Assembly (NCBI GenBank): GCA_038238185.1
Contig: JBBRXY010000121.1
Coordinates: 1-7,671 of the forward strand
From: DATAQC01 sp038238185
GTDB taxonomy: Bacteria > Actinomycetota > Acidimicrobiia > Acidimicrobiales > AC-14
Direction: 5' to 3'
DNA: 7,671 nt
Positions 1 through 5,775 of this stretch are shown piece after piece. Position numbers and translations under genes: made by a program. The stretch's first letter is position 1. Every line of letters begins with the position of its first letter. Below the pieces are notes generated by a model. The model did not search any database and was not told where the DNA came from. It worked only from the letters and a program-made list of their open reading frames with translations.

Positions 1-156
1 GACGACTGCGTCGTGTTCTCCCCGCCCCCCGGTACCGCCGCCGAGGTGGCTGCGGCCACCCTGGCCAGCCCTATCCGCGACTACCCCCCGTTCATCGACC
101 TCGACGACCCCGTGTACGGGGTGGCCGACGATGAGCCCGACGCCTGGTTCGGCTGA
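1..156 (+). CDS. C-terminal fragment of an unrecognised protein
   Basis: An open frame runs in from the left edge and stops at TGA 154-156, giving the last 51 residues. Almost every codon ends in G or C, as in the neighbouring genes, which supports real coding sequence. The fragment is acidic, rich in Ala, Asp and Pro, has no membrane segment, and ends in DEPDAWFG. I do not recognise a family from this tail, and the body of the gene lies outside the window. It converges on the DUF3866 gene, with only 16 bp between the two stop codons and no clear hairpin terminator there. Confidence is for being coding, not for any function. Confidence 0.6.
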   Translation, partial: DDCVVFSPPPGTAAEVAAATLASPIRDYPPFIDLDDPVYGVADDEPDAWFG

Positions 157-172
157 CCCCGACCGCCCCCGA

Positions 173-1189
173 TCACCCCCCGAGCAACTCCACAGCCGCG
201 ACTCCGGCGGCGCCGGCATGTTGAAAGAAGCCGGGGTCGTCGGCCGGCCCTCGGCCCATGGTGGTGACTTCAAGGCCTAGTTTGGCCAGGACCTTGGCCA
301 TGTCGGGGACGTCGAACTCGACCACCCGGTGACGCTCCTCGACCTCGGGCCGGTCGCCGGCACCGGCGGGCACGGCCACGAGAGCGGGGCGCTCGGCCGC
401 CCAGAGGGCCGCCAGGGTGTGCTGGCTGATCCCCCGGTGACGCTCTCGCGGATCGACGTCGGAGTACCGCAAGGCCACCACTGGGCGGCCGTCCAGGCGG
501 GCGGCGGCGTCGACCACGGCCGCAACCTCCAGGCCCCCGAAGCCCAGCCTGCTACTCGTACCCACCCCGCCCGGGCCAGGGCCCACCACCACGACCTGGG
601 CTCGGGCGCCTGCCACTGCCACCTCCAGGGCCGAGTGCAGGGTGACGGCCTCATGGTCGCCGCCGAAGGCCTGGCCGCAGGTGATCGTGGCCGCCAGCAG
701 GCCGGCGTCCCGCAGATCGGCCACCAGATCGGAAAGGGCCAGCGGCAGGGCGGCAGCATCGGTCATCACATAGACCACCCGGGTTCCCGGCGCGGCGTGG
801 GCCACGGCGGCCACCACACATCCCACCTGGCTGTGCAGGGCGCAGGCCACAACGGGGACGCCGCCGAGGCCCTCGGGAACCTGGTAGCCGAGTACCTCCT
901 CGCTGGCGCCCGTGTCGACCTGGAGGCTGGTGTAGCGGAGCTTCATCACCGTGCCCGGTCCCGGCCGCGACCACGAGTCGCGCGACAGGTTCCAGTGCAC
1001 GACATGCCACCCGCCGGTGCCCAGTCCCAGCTCCACGGCGGTCGTGTTCACCACCACCCGGTCGCCCAGGCCCACCGGCCCGATCAGGTCGGTGAGCACA
1101 TAGGCCGGCTCCCCGTCGACCTCCACGCGCTGAAGCCCCGGGCGCTCGGAGAGAAGGCTGGTGACGACCGCAGTCCGGAAAGAGGCCAA
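173..1189 (-). CDS. DUF3866 family protein, downstream of pafA
   Basis: This 338-residue protein looks like the actinobacterial DUF3866 family, whose function is unknown. The N-terminal part (about residues 1-75) has the family features FRTAVVTSLL, VGLGDRVVVNTTAVELGLGTGG and HVVHWNL. The rest is Ala/Val/Gly-rich, with alternating hydrophobic strands and glycine turns (for example GPGPGGVGTSSRLGFGGLEV near residue 205). That suggests a soluble alpha/beta fold; no signal peptide or membrane helix is apparent. The likely start is TTG at 1187-1189, preceded by an AGGTAG-like ribosome binding site overlapping the pafA stop. Only 8 bp separate it from pafA, so the two are probably co-transcribed and perhaps translationally coupled. 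That placement suggests, but does not show, a link to pupylation. The family assignment is from recalled sequence features, without an alignment. Confidence 0.8.
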   Translation of the reverse strand: MASFRTAVVTSLLSERPGLQRVEVDGEPAYVLTDLIGPVGLGDRVVVNTTAVELGLGTGGWHVVHWNLSRDSWSRPGPGTVMKLRYTSLQVDTGASEEVLGYQVPEGLGGVPVVACALHSQVGCVVAAVAHAAPGTRVVYVMTDAAALPLALSDLVADLRDAGLLAATITCGQAFGGDHEAVTLHSALEVAVAGARAQVVVVGPGPGGVGTSSRLGFGGLEVAAVVDAAARLDGRPVVALRYSDVDPRERHRGISQHTLAALWAAERPALVAVPAGAGDRPEVEERHRVVEFDVPDMAKVLAKLGLEVTTMGRGPADDPGFFQHAGAAGVAAVELLGG

Positions 1190-1197
1190 CCAGCTAC

Positions 1198-2556
1198 CTA
1201 GAGACTGGCGATGAGCTTTTCGACCCGCTCGTCACGCGACTTGAAGGGGTCCTTGCACAGGACCGTTCGTTGAGCCTGGTCGTTGAGCTTGAGGTGCACC
1301 CAGTCGACGGTGTAGTCGCGCTTGCGCTCCTTGGCCTTGCGGATGAACTCGCCCCGCAGGCGCGCGCGAGTGGTCTGCGGCGGCGAGATGATGGCCTCGT
1401 CGATGGTGGCGTCGTCGGTGATGCGGTCGACCAGGCCCCGGTCCTGCATCAGGTAGTACAGGCCCCGCTGGCGGTTCACGTCGTGGTACTGGAGGTCGAG
1501 CAGCGCCACCCTGGGGCTGGTGAGCGACAGACCGTGGCGTTCCCGATAGGCCTCGATCATGCGGTATTTGATGACCCAGTCGACCTCGCGGTCGAGGCTC
1601 AGGGGGTCGTGGTCGAGCTTGGTGAGGCAGTGCTCCCACATCTTCAGGGCCTGCTCCTCGAGGGGGCTGAGGCCCCGGGTCTCGGAGTACCGCAGCGCCC
1701 GGGTGAGGTATTCGCTCTGGATCTCGACCGCCGACAGTTCGCGCCCGTTCTCCAGCCGGACCTTGCGCTTGCAGGTGACGTCGTGGCTGATCTCCCGGAT
1801 GGCCCGGATGGGGTTCTCGAGGGTCATGTTCCTCATGACCACGCCTGGGTCTTCGAGCATGCGCAGGAGGATGCTGGTGGCTCCGACCTTCAGGAAGGTG
1901 GCGTACTCGCTCATGTTCGAGTCGCCCACGATGACGTGCAGGCGCCGGAACCGCTCGGCGTCGGCGTGGGGCTCGTCGCGGGTGTTGATGATCGGCCGGC
2001 TGCGGGTGGTGGCCGACGACACGCCTTCCCAGATGTGCTCGGCCCGCTGGCTCACGCAGTAGGTGGCGCCGCGAGCCGTGTTCAGGACCTTGCCCGCCCC
2101 GGCGAAGATCTGGCGGGACACGAAGTAGGGAATCAGGATTTCGGCGTAGTGGCCGAAGTCGTCCCGGCGGCTGGTGAGGTAGTTCTCGTGGCAGCCGTAG
2201 GAGTTGCCGGCCGAGTCGGTGTTGTTCTTGAACAGGTACACGACACCGCGGATGCCCTCCTCCCGCAGGCGCTGCTCGGCGCTGGCCAGGAGGCTCTCGA
2301 GGATGCGCTCGCCGGCCTTGTCGTGAGCCACCAGGTCCTCGATGGAATCGCACTCGGGAGTTGCGTACTCGGGGTGGCTGCCGACATCGAGGTAGAGCCG
2401 GGCCCCGTTCTCCAGGAAGACGTTGCTGCTGCGGCCCCAGGACACCACCCGCCGGAACAGGTACCGGGCGACCTCGTCGGGGCTGAGCCGGCGCTGGCCG
2501 CGCAAGGTGCACGTCACCCCGTACTCGTTCTCCAACCCGAAGATTCGGCGCTCCAT
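1198..2556 (-). CDS. pafA: Pup-protein ligase PafA
   Basis: PafA uses ATP to phosphorylate the C-terminal Glu of Pup and forms an isopeptide bond with a target lysine, marking it for the proteasome. The protein is 452 residues, matching the usual family length. It belongs to the carboxylate-amine ligase/glutamine synthetase-like fold. The N-terminal nucleotide/Mg motif is FGLENEYGV, with Glu9 and Glu11. The catalytic-base motif LYLDVGSHPEYATPE has its Asp at residue 57, the position known as catalytic in the family. Other conserved blocks are NSYGCHENY (118-126), NTRDEPHAD (191-199) and HVIVGDSNM (207-215). The extra N-terminal loop typical of Dop is absent, separating it from its paralogue in this window. 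The ATG at 2556 gives the standard N-terminus MERRIFGLENEYG; no Shine-Dalgarno is visible. It is divergent from the DUF2007 gene and runs into the DUF3866 gene 8 bp downstream. Confidence 0.97.
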   Translation of the reverse strand: MERRIFGLENEYGVTCTLRGQRRLSPDEVARYLFRRVVSWGRSSNVFLENGARLYLDVGSHPEYATPECDSIEDLVAHDKAGERILESLLASAEQRLREEGIRGVVYLFKNNTDSAGNSYGCHENYLTSRRDDFGHYAEILIPYFVSRQIFAGAGKVLNTARGATYCVSQRAEHIWEGVSSATTRSRPIINTRDEPHADAERFRRLHVIVGDSNMSEYATFLKVGATSILLRMLEDPGVVMRNMTLENPIRAIREISHDVTCKRKVRLENGRELSAVEIQSEYLTRALRYSETRGLSPLEEQALKMWEHCLTKLDHDPLSLDREVDWVIKYRMIEAYRERHGLSLTSPRVALLDLQYHDVNRQRGLYYLMQDRGLVDRITDDATIDEAIISPPQTTRARLRGEFIRKAKERKRDYTVDWVHLKLNDQAQRTVLCKDPFKSRDERVEKLIASL

Positions 2557-2601
2557 GAATATCCCGTTCGGGCCCGGATCGACGGCGTTGGGCCAACCGC
2601 C

Positions 2602-2611
2602 ACGGTACCGT
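2602..2611. promoter_or_regulatory. 10-bp perfect palindrome between pafA and the DUF2007 gene
   Basis: ACGGTACCGT is a perfect 10-bp palindrome in the 77-bp divergent intergenic region. It contains TACCGT (2606-2611), which fits a TANNNT -10 element for the rightward gene and would place the transcript start near 2618. No convincing -35 lies at the right distance. It may be an operator for the divergent pair or a chance palindrome. Confidence 0.25.
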
Positions 2612-2633
2612 TCTGGGGATGCAAGGGGCCCGC

Positions 2634-2936
2634 ATGGTTCGCCTGGCCACCGTGAACAGCTCGTTTCACGCTCGCGTCATCGCAGCCAGGATCGGCTCCG
2701 AGGGCATCCCGACCGAGCTGCGGGGCAACCTGGACGGGCCCTACCCCATGGGCGACGTGCATGTGTTCGTCGCCGAGGACGACCTCCCCACCGCCCAGGA
2801 GCTCCTCATGGCCGACGAGGTGGAGTCGGCGTTCGACGACGACGACGCCGGTGACGGCCGCTCCTCCGTCGAGTTGTGGGTGGTGCTGGCGGCCGCCCTC
2901 ACCCTCGCGGCCATCCTGTTCGCCCGATCCGTCTGA
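2634..2936 (+). CDS. DUF2007-like small protein with C-terminal membrane anchor
   Basis: This 100-residue protein starts MVRLATVNSSFHARVIAARI. Its first 60 or so residues resemble DUF2007 (annotated as putative prokaryotic signal-transducing protein): a beta strand, a helix that bridges the sequence, EGIPTELRG, then DVHVFVAEDDLPTAQELL. An acidic linker follows (DDDD at 68-71), then one hydrophobic helix (about residues 79-97) ending in Arg, so the protein is probably a tail-anchored membrane protein with its domain in the cytoplasm. The ATG at 2634 is preferred because AAGGGG at 2623-2628 lies 5 bases upstream; an in-frame ATG at 2619 would add 5 residues. The gene points against its proteasome neighbours: divergent from pafA and convergent with prcA (27 bp between stops). 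The molecular function of the family is not established. Confidence 0.8.
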   Translation: MVRLATVNSSFHARVIAARIGSEGIPTELRGNLDGPYPMGDVHVFVAEDDLPTAQELLMADEVESAFDDDDAGDGRSSVELWVVLAAALTLAAILFARSV

Positions 2937-2963
2937 CCCCCGTCCGAGGGACAGCTCCCGGCG

Positions 2964-3641
2964 TCAGCTCAGCAGGCTGTCGAGCTCGCTCTCGGGGAGG
3001 CGCCGGAAGGCCCTCCGGCCCGTGCCACGCTCGAGTACGGCCGCTTCGAGGTCGTGGGCCACCAGGGTGCGTTCCGGCCCGGCCAGAGCCCCGACCGCCG
3101 CCTGCACGGCGGCACCCAGGTCGAGGTCGCCGACGATGGACGGACGAAGTCGCTCGGCGATGGCCTCGGCCTCGCCACCGACCACGGCCGAGCCCTCCTC
3201 GTCGATCACGAAGCCGTCGTAGCGGATGCGGAAGAGCACATCGCCCTCCGGCTCGAGACCCACCTCGGCCACCAGGATCTCCACCTCCATGGGCTTCATC
3301 TCGTGGGTGAAGATCTGGTGGAGGGTCTGGGCGTAGGCGTTCGCCAGCGACCGGGCGTCGACGTCCTCGCGCGAGTAGGTGAACCCCTTCACGTCGGCGT
3401 TGCGCACTCCGAGAATGCGCAGAGAGTCGAACTCGCTGAAGCGGCCCACGCCGGCGAAGCCGATGCGGTCGTAGATCTCGCTGATCTTGTGCAGCGTGCG
3501 CGACGGGTTCTCGGCGCACAGGAGGATCCCGCCGTCGTAGGAGAACGCCACCAGGCTGCGACCCTGGGCGATGCCCTTGCGGGCGTAGTCGGCCCGGTCC
3601 TTCATGACCTGCTCGGGCGACACGTAGTAGGGCATGGTCAT
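2964..3641 (-). CDS. prcA: 20S proteasome alpha subunit PrcA
   Basis: PrcA forms the outer seven-membered rings of the 20S core, gating entry and providing docking pockets for the ARC tail. The protein is 225 residues, somewhat shorter than the mycobacterial form. The N-terminus MTMPYYVSPEQVMKDRADYA is the typical actinobacterial gate region and H0 helix. It is followed by ARKGIAQGRSLVAFSYDGGI, AENPSRTLHKISEIYDRIGF and GRFSEFDSLR. There is no N-terminal catalytic Thr, as expected for an alpha subunit. The frame stays open upstream to 3827, but the ATG at 3639-3641 gives the family N-terminus and overlaps the prcB stop in an ATGA tetranucleotide (3638-3641), implying translational coupling. 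A longer start would overlap most of the prcB C-terminus and is not credible. Confidence 0.97.
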   Translation of the reverse strand: MTMPYYVSPEQVMKDRADYARKGIAQGRSLVAFSYDGGILLCAENPSRTLHKISEIYDRIGFAGVGRFSEFDSLRILGVRNADVKGFTYSREDVDARSLANAYAQTLHQIFTHEMKPMEVEILVAEVGLEPEGDVLFRIRYDGFVIDEEGSAVVGGEAEAIAERLRPSIVGDLDLGAAVQAAVGALAGPERTLVAHDLEAAVLERGTGRRAFRRLPESELDSLLS

Positions 3642-4435
3642 GGCCGGCCACCCCCCGCCTTCTTGCGCTCGATGAGCACGCCGAACCGCTCGGCCACCTC
3701 GTCCTCGGCCACCCGCTCGAAACCGTCGGCGGTGATGGTGGCCACCGTGGGGTAGATGCCCCGGATGACGTCGGGACCGCCGGTGGCGGAGTCCTCGTCG
3801 GCGGCCTCGAAGAGGGACTCGATGCACAACTCAATGGCCGCGCCCCGGTCGAGGGGGTCGCGCCAGCCCAGCTTGATGGTGGTGCGGGCGTCGCGCCCGC
3901 CCGACCCCGTGGCGTGGAAGTCGCCCTCTTCGTAGCGACCGCCCGTGATGTCGTACTTGAAGATGCGCCCACCTCCGCGCGCCAGGTCGAACCCGGCGAA
4001 GATGGGCACCACGGCCAAGCCCTCCATGGCCATGGGCAGGTTGCTGCGAACCATCTGGCCCAGCTTGTTGGCCTTGCCCTCCAGGCTGAGGGCCACTCCC
4101 TCGACCTTCTCGTAGTGCTCGAGCTCGGTCTGGAACAGACGCACCATCTCGACCGCGGGACCGGCGGCGCCAGCGATGCTGACGCCCGAGTGGCGATCGG
4201 CCGGGAACACCTTCTCGATGTCGCGGTTGGCGATGCTGTAACCCTCGGTGGCCCGCCGGTCACCGGCCATCACCACGCCGTCGGTGTAGCGCACGGCCAC
4301 GATCGTGGTGCCATGAGGCGTGGGAACGGTGCCGGCCCCGATGGGCCCGGTGTCGGCCGCCGCACGGGTCTGGCGGAGCAGGTCGGAGAAGCTGGGCCCG
4401 GGGTCGTCGCCGGCCCGGAACAGAGGAATGGTCAT
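3638..4435 (-). CDS. prcB: 20S proteasome beta subunit PrcB (catalytic)
   Basis: PrcB is the peptidase of the 20S core, an N-terminal nucleophile hydrolase made with a propeptide that is removed by self-cleavage. The protein is 265 residues. The propeptide (1-42) contains the conserved stretch PLFRAGDDPGPSFSDLLR. Cleavage in HG/TTIVAV would expose Thr43 as mature Thr1. Counting from it, Asp59 (GDRRAT) is mature Asp17 and Lys75 (RDIEKVF) is mature Lys33, so the active-site triad is intact. SGGRDA near residue 180 is another typical beta-subunit motif. The start is ATG 4433-4435; an in-frame stop 12 bases upstream (TAG at 4448-4450) rules out any extension. No Shine-Dalgarno lies at a useful distance. 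It overlaps prcA by 4 bp. Unlike the usual pup-prcB-prcA order, pup is about 1.4 kb away, across an inserted nuclease and toxin-antitoxin region. Confidence 0.97.
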   Translation of the reverse strand: MTIPLFRAGDDPGPSFSDLLRQTRAAADTGPIGAGTVPTPHGTTIVAVRYTDGVVMAGDRRATEGYSIANRDIEKVFPADRHSGVSIAGAAGPAVEMVRLFQTELEHYEKVEGVALSLEGKANKLGQMVRSNLPMAMEGLAVVPIFAGFDLARGGGRIFKYDITGGRYEEGDFHATGSGGRDARTTIKLGWRDPLDRGAAIELCIESLFEAADEDSATGGPDVIRGIYPTVATITADGFERVAEDEVAERFGVLIERKKAGGGRP

Positions 4436-4631
4436 CGCCGGGCGAGGCTAGCGCCCCGCCGGCGAAGCTCTCGCCCTCCTGGCGCCCTTCGAGGCGGCCG
4501 GGACCCTGACCGCCAAAGGCAGCGCGGTACTGAAATGGGCTTGCCGTGAGGCGGCGACATCCTGAACCCGACGCCGTACTCGTTGGTGCGCATCGATACC
4601 GATCTCTGAGCGGCGGACTACTATTCGGACT
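4436..4631. other. Noncoding stretch between prcB and the antitoxin gene
   Basis: These 196 bp separate two divergent genes and must hold the antitoxin promoter and probably a prcBA promoter. Short open frames exist on both strands, but none has convincing codon use or a recognisable product. AGGAGG on the minus strand (4475-4480) lies about 40 bases from the prcB start, too far to act as its ribosome binding site. I see no tRNA or strong terminator here. Confidence 0.5.
4445..4450 (-). promoter_or_regulatory. Possible -10 element for prcBA
   Basis: TAGCCT on the minus strand fits the TANNNT actinobacterial -10 pattern and lies 9 bases before the prcB ATG. Transcription would start very close to that ATG, giving a leaderless or near-leaderless mRNA, consistent with the missing Shine-Dalgarno. 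No good -35 is seen 16-18 bp upstream, so this is weak. Confidence 0.25.
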
Positions 4632-4632
4632 A
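4614..4632 (+). promoter_or_regulatory. Antitoxin promoter region with paired CGGACTA repeats
   Basis: TACTAT at 4619-4624 fits a -10 element and lies 7 bases before the antitoxin ATG, which would make the mRNA leaderless; no clear -35 is visible. The 7-bp direct repeat CGGACTA occurs at 4614-4620 and 4626-4632, flanking the -10 with a 12-bp period. The 8-bp palindrome TGTCGACA (4633-4640) begins within the start codon. Toxin-antitoxin operons of this type are normally repressed by their own antitoxin, so either element may be its operator; that is inference. Confidence 0.4.
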
Positions 4633-4913
4633 TGTCGACACTGTCGGTGAGCGAGGCGAAAGCGCGACTCAATGAGCTGGCTCGACTCGCCCACGCCCAG
4701 CACGAACGGTTCACCCTCACCCGCAACGGCACACCCGAGGCGGTGCTCCTTTCGGTCGACGACCTCGAAGGGCTCGAGACCACGCTGGAAGTTCTCGCTG
4801 ATGGCGCGTCCGTGTCGGCGATCAGCGAGTCGCTACACGAGATCGAACGGGGCGAGCGAGGCGTCTCACCGGGCGATTTGCGAGACGACTTGCGCCGACC
4901 CTCAGCCGGGTGA
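4632..4913 (+). CDS. Phd/YefM-type antitoxin
   Basis: This 93-residue protein looks like a type II antitoxin of the Phd/YefM family. The N-terminal half is the DNA-binding domain: MSTLSVSEAKARLNELARLA, then HERFTLTRNGTPEAVLLSVDDLEGLE, the usual strand-helix-strand pattern. The C-terminal half (about residues 50-93) is polar and likely the flexible toxin-neutralising tail, including SESLHEIERGERG. Its stop overlaps the start of the toxin gene in GTGA (4910-4913), the coupled arrangement typical of these operons. There is no Shine-Dalgarno, and the ATG sits 7 bases after a -10-like TACTAT, so leaderless translation is likely. It points away from prcB and towards the nuclease gene. Antitoxins of this kind are normally short-lived substrates of cellular proteases; whether the local proteasome degrades this one is unknown. 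Confidence 0.88.
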   Translation: MSTLSVSEAKARLNELARLAHAQHERFTLTRNGTPEAVLLSVDDLEGLETTLEVLADGASVSAISESLHEIERGERGVSPGDLRDDLRRPSAG

Positions 4914-5200
4914 CCGAGGGCCCCTACCGGGTCGAGTTGCTGGGGCCCGCTCGGCGTGCGGTCGCCGAGAAGCTGCCGGAGGCGGTGGCGGCCGCAGTGC
5001 TCGAATTCTGCGCCGGGCCGCTCGCCGAGGATCCCAGGCGGGTCGGAAAGCCGCTGTTCGGCCCATTGGAGGGGTGTCATGGCGCTCGGCGGGGCACCTA
5101 CCGTGTCGTGTATCGCTTCGCCGACGAGCAACGCGTCGTGTTCGTGCTCGACATCGCTCCCAGGAGTGACGTCTACGGCCATCGCCGGGGTTCGGCGTAG
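4910..5200 (+). CDS. RelE/ParE-family toxin
   Basis: This 96-residue protein resembles the RelE/ParE toxin superfamily. The N-terminus PYRVELLGPARRAVAEKL is the usual first strand and helix. It is followed by VGKPLFGPLEGCHGARRGTY and the C-terminal sheet YRVVYRFADE...VVFVLDIAPRSDVY. Arg65, Arg85 and Tyr89 match positions that matter for mRNA cleavage in E. coli RelE. The two RelE lysines are not clearly conserved, and Pro84 sits where many actinobacterial relatives have His, so ribonuclease activity is likely but not certain; a ParE-like gyrase inhibitor is the alternative. The start is GTG at 4910-4912, inside the 4-bp overlap with the antitoxin stop. The frame is intact with no sign of decay. 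It converges on the HNH nuclease gene with only 2 bp between the stop codons. Confidence 0.87.
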   Translation: MTEGPYRVELLGPARRAVAEKLPEAVAAAVLEFCAGPLAEDPRRVGKPLFGPLEGCHGARRGTYRVVYRFADEQRVVFVLDIAPRSDVYGHRRGSA

Positions 5201-5202
5201 CG

Positions 5203-5769
5203 TCAGGCGCCGTCCCGGGCCAGGCGCAGGGCCCGCAGGTCGGCCAGGCGGCGCTTGATGACCTCGTCCCGGGGCTGGGCCACCTCGACGTATCGAGCCG
5301 CCGCCCGCAGCCAATCCGGATCGTCGGCGAAATCGCCAAGGGCGTTGTTACAGGTGAAGCAGAGCAGCGCGCGTAGTCGGCCGGTCACATGGTCGTGGTC
5401 GACATGGAGGACCCGCCCCTGCTTCGGGGTCCGGCCGCAAATACGGCACACTCCCCCCTGCTCCCTCAACATTGCGTCGTATGCTTCGAGCGTTAGGCCA
5501 AATTGACGCTTCAAGTGGCTCTTCCGACTGGCTAGCGACTTCGCGCCCGATGCCCGATATGCGGCCGCTTTCTCGGCGACTCGTTCCGGGTGGGTCCGCT
5601 GCCACTCGCGAACCCTCGCCCGGTTCGCCTCAGGATTCGCTCGGTACCGTCGTGCCTGGGCAGCGAGGTTGCAGGCCTTACAGTCGTTGCGATAGCCGTC
5701 GCGCATTCCGGCCATGCGGTAGAAGTCTGCGAACGGCTTGAGGACACCACACTTGTTGCATCGCTTCAT
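5203..5769 (-). CDS. Endonuclease VII-like HNH nuclease
   Basis: This 188-residue protein has two zinc-binding regions. An N-terminal CxxC pair (Cys4/Cys7 and Cys30/Cys33) begins in MKRCNKCGVLKPFADFYR. A C-terminal domain of the recombination endonuclease VII/HNH type spans about residues 85-160: VCRICGRTP (Cys108, Cys111), then VDHDHVTGRLRALLC with the DHDH core at 124-127, then CFTCNNALGDF (Cys137, Cys140, Asn141-142). All expected metal ligands and the catalytic His are present, so it should be an active DNA endonuclease. The middle part is basic and Arg-rich, probably binding DNA. The start at ATG 5767-5769 gives the natural N-terminus; a TTG start 12 codons upstream would overlap the -35 box and is unlikely. 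Such nucleases are common in phages and as free-standing homing-type elements. It is an insertion between pup and prcB and carries its own promoter. Confidence 0.88.
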   Translation of the reverse strand: MKRCNKCGVLKPFADFYRMAGMRDGYRNDCKACNLAAQARRYRANPEANRARVREWQRTHPERVAEKAAAYRASGAKSLASRKSHLKRQFGLTLEAYDAMLREQGGVCRICGRTPKQGRVLHVDHDHVTGRLRALLCFTCNNALGDFADDPDWLRAAARYVEVAQPRDEVIKRRLADLRALRLARDGA

Positions 5770-5775
5770 AGTGAC

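Noticed and set aside
329..1201. Long plus-strand open frames opposite the DUF3866 and pafA genes.
   Set aside because: They are GC-rich mirror frames with His/Gly/Arg-rich composition and no recognisable domain; the minus-strand genes explain the sequence.
2558..2563. GATATT just upstream of pafA as its -10 element.
   Set aside because: It lies 1 base from the ATG, so transcription would start inside the gene, and no -35 is present.
2941..2963. Imperfect hairpin CC-GA-GGGA-CAGC-TCCC-GG between the convergent DUF2007 and prcA stops, as a bidirectional terminator.
   Set aside because: The stem is short with a 2-base bulge and there is no T-tract on either side; too weak to annotate.
3642..3827. 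A longer PrcA (287 residues) starting at 3827.
   Set aside because: The extra N-terminus is Arg/His/Gly-rich shadow of prcB; the ATG at 3641 gives the family N-terminus and the 4-bp overlap with prcB.
4642..4649. TGTCGGTG resembling the PafBC-type damage promoter motif.
   Set aside because: It lies within the antitoxin coding sequence (Leu-Ser-Val) and no TANNNT follows at a suitable distance.
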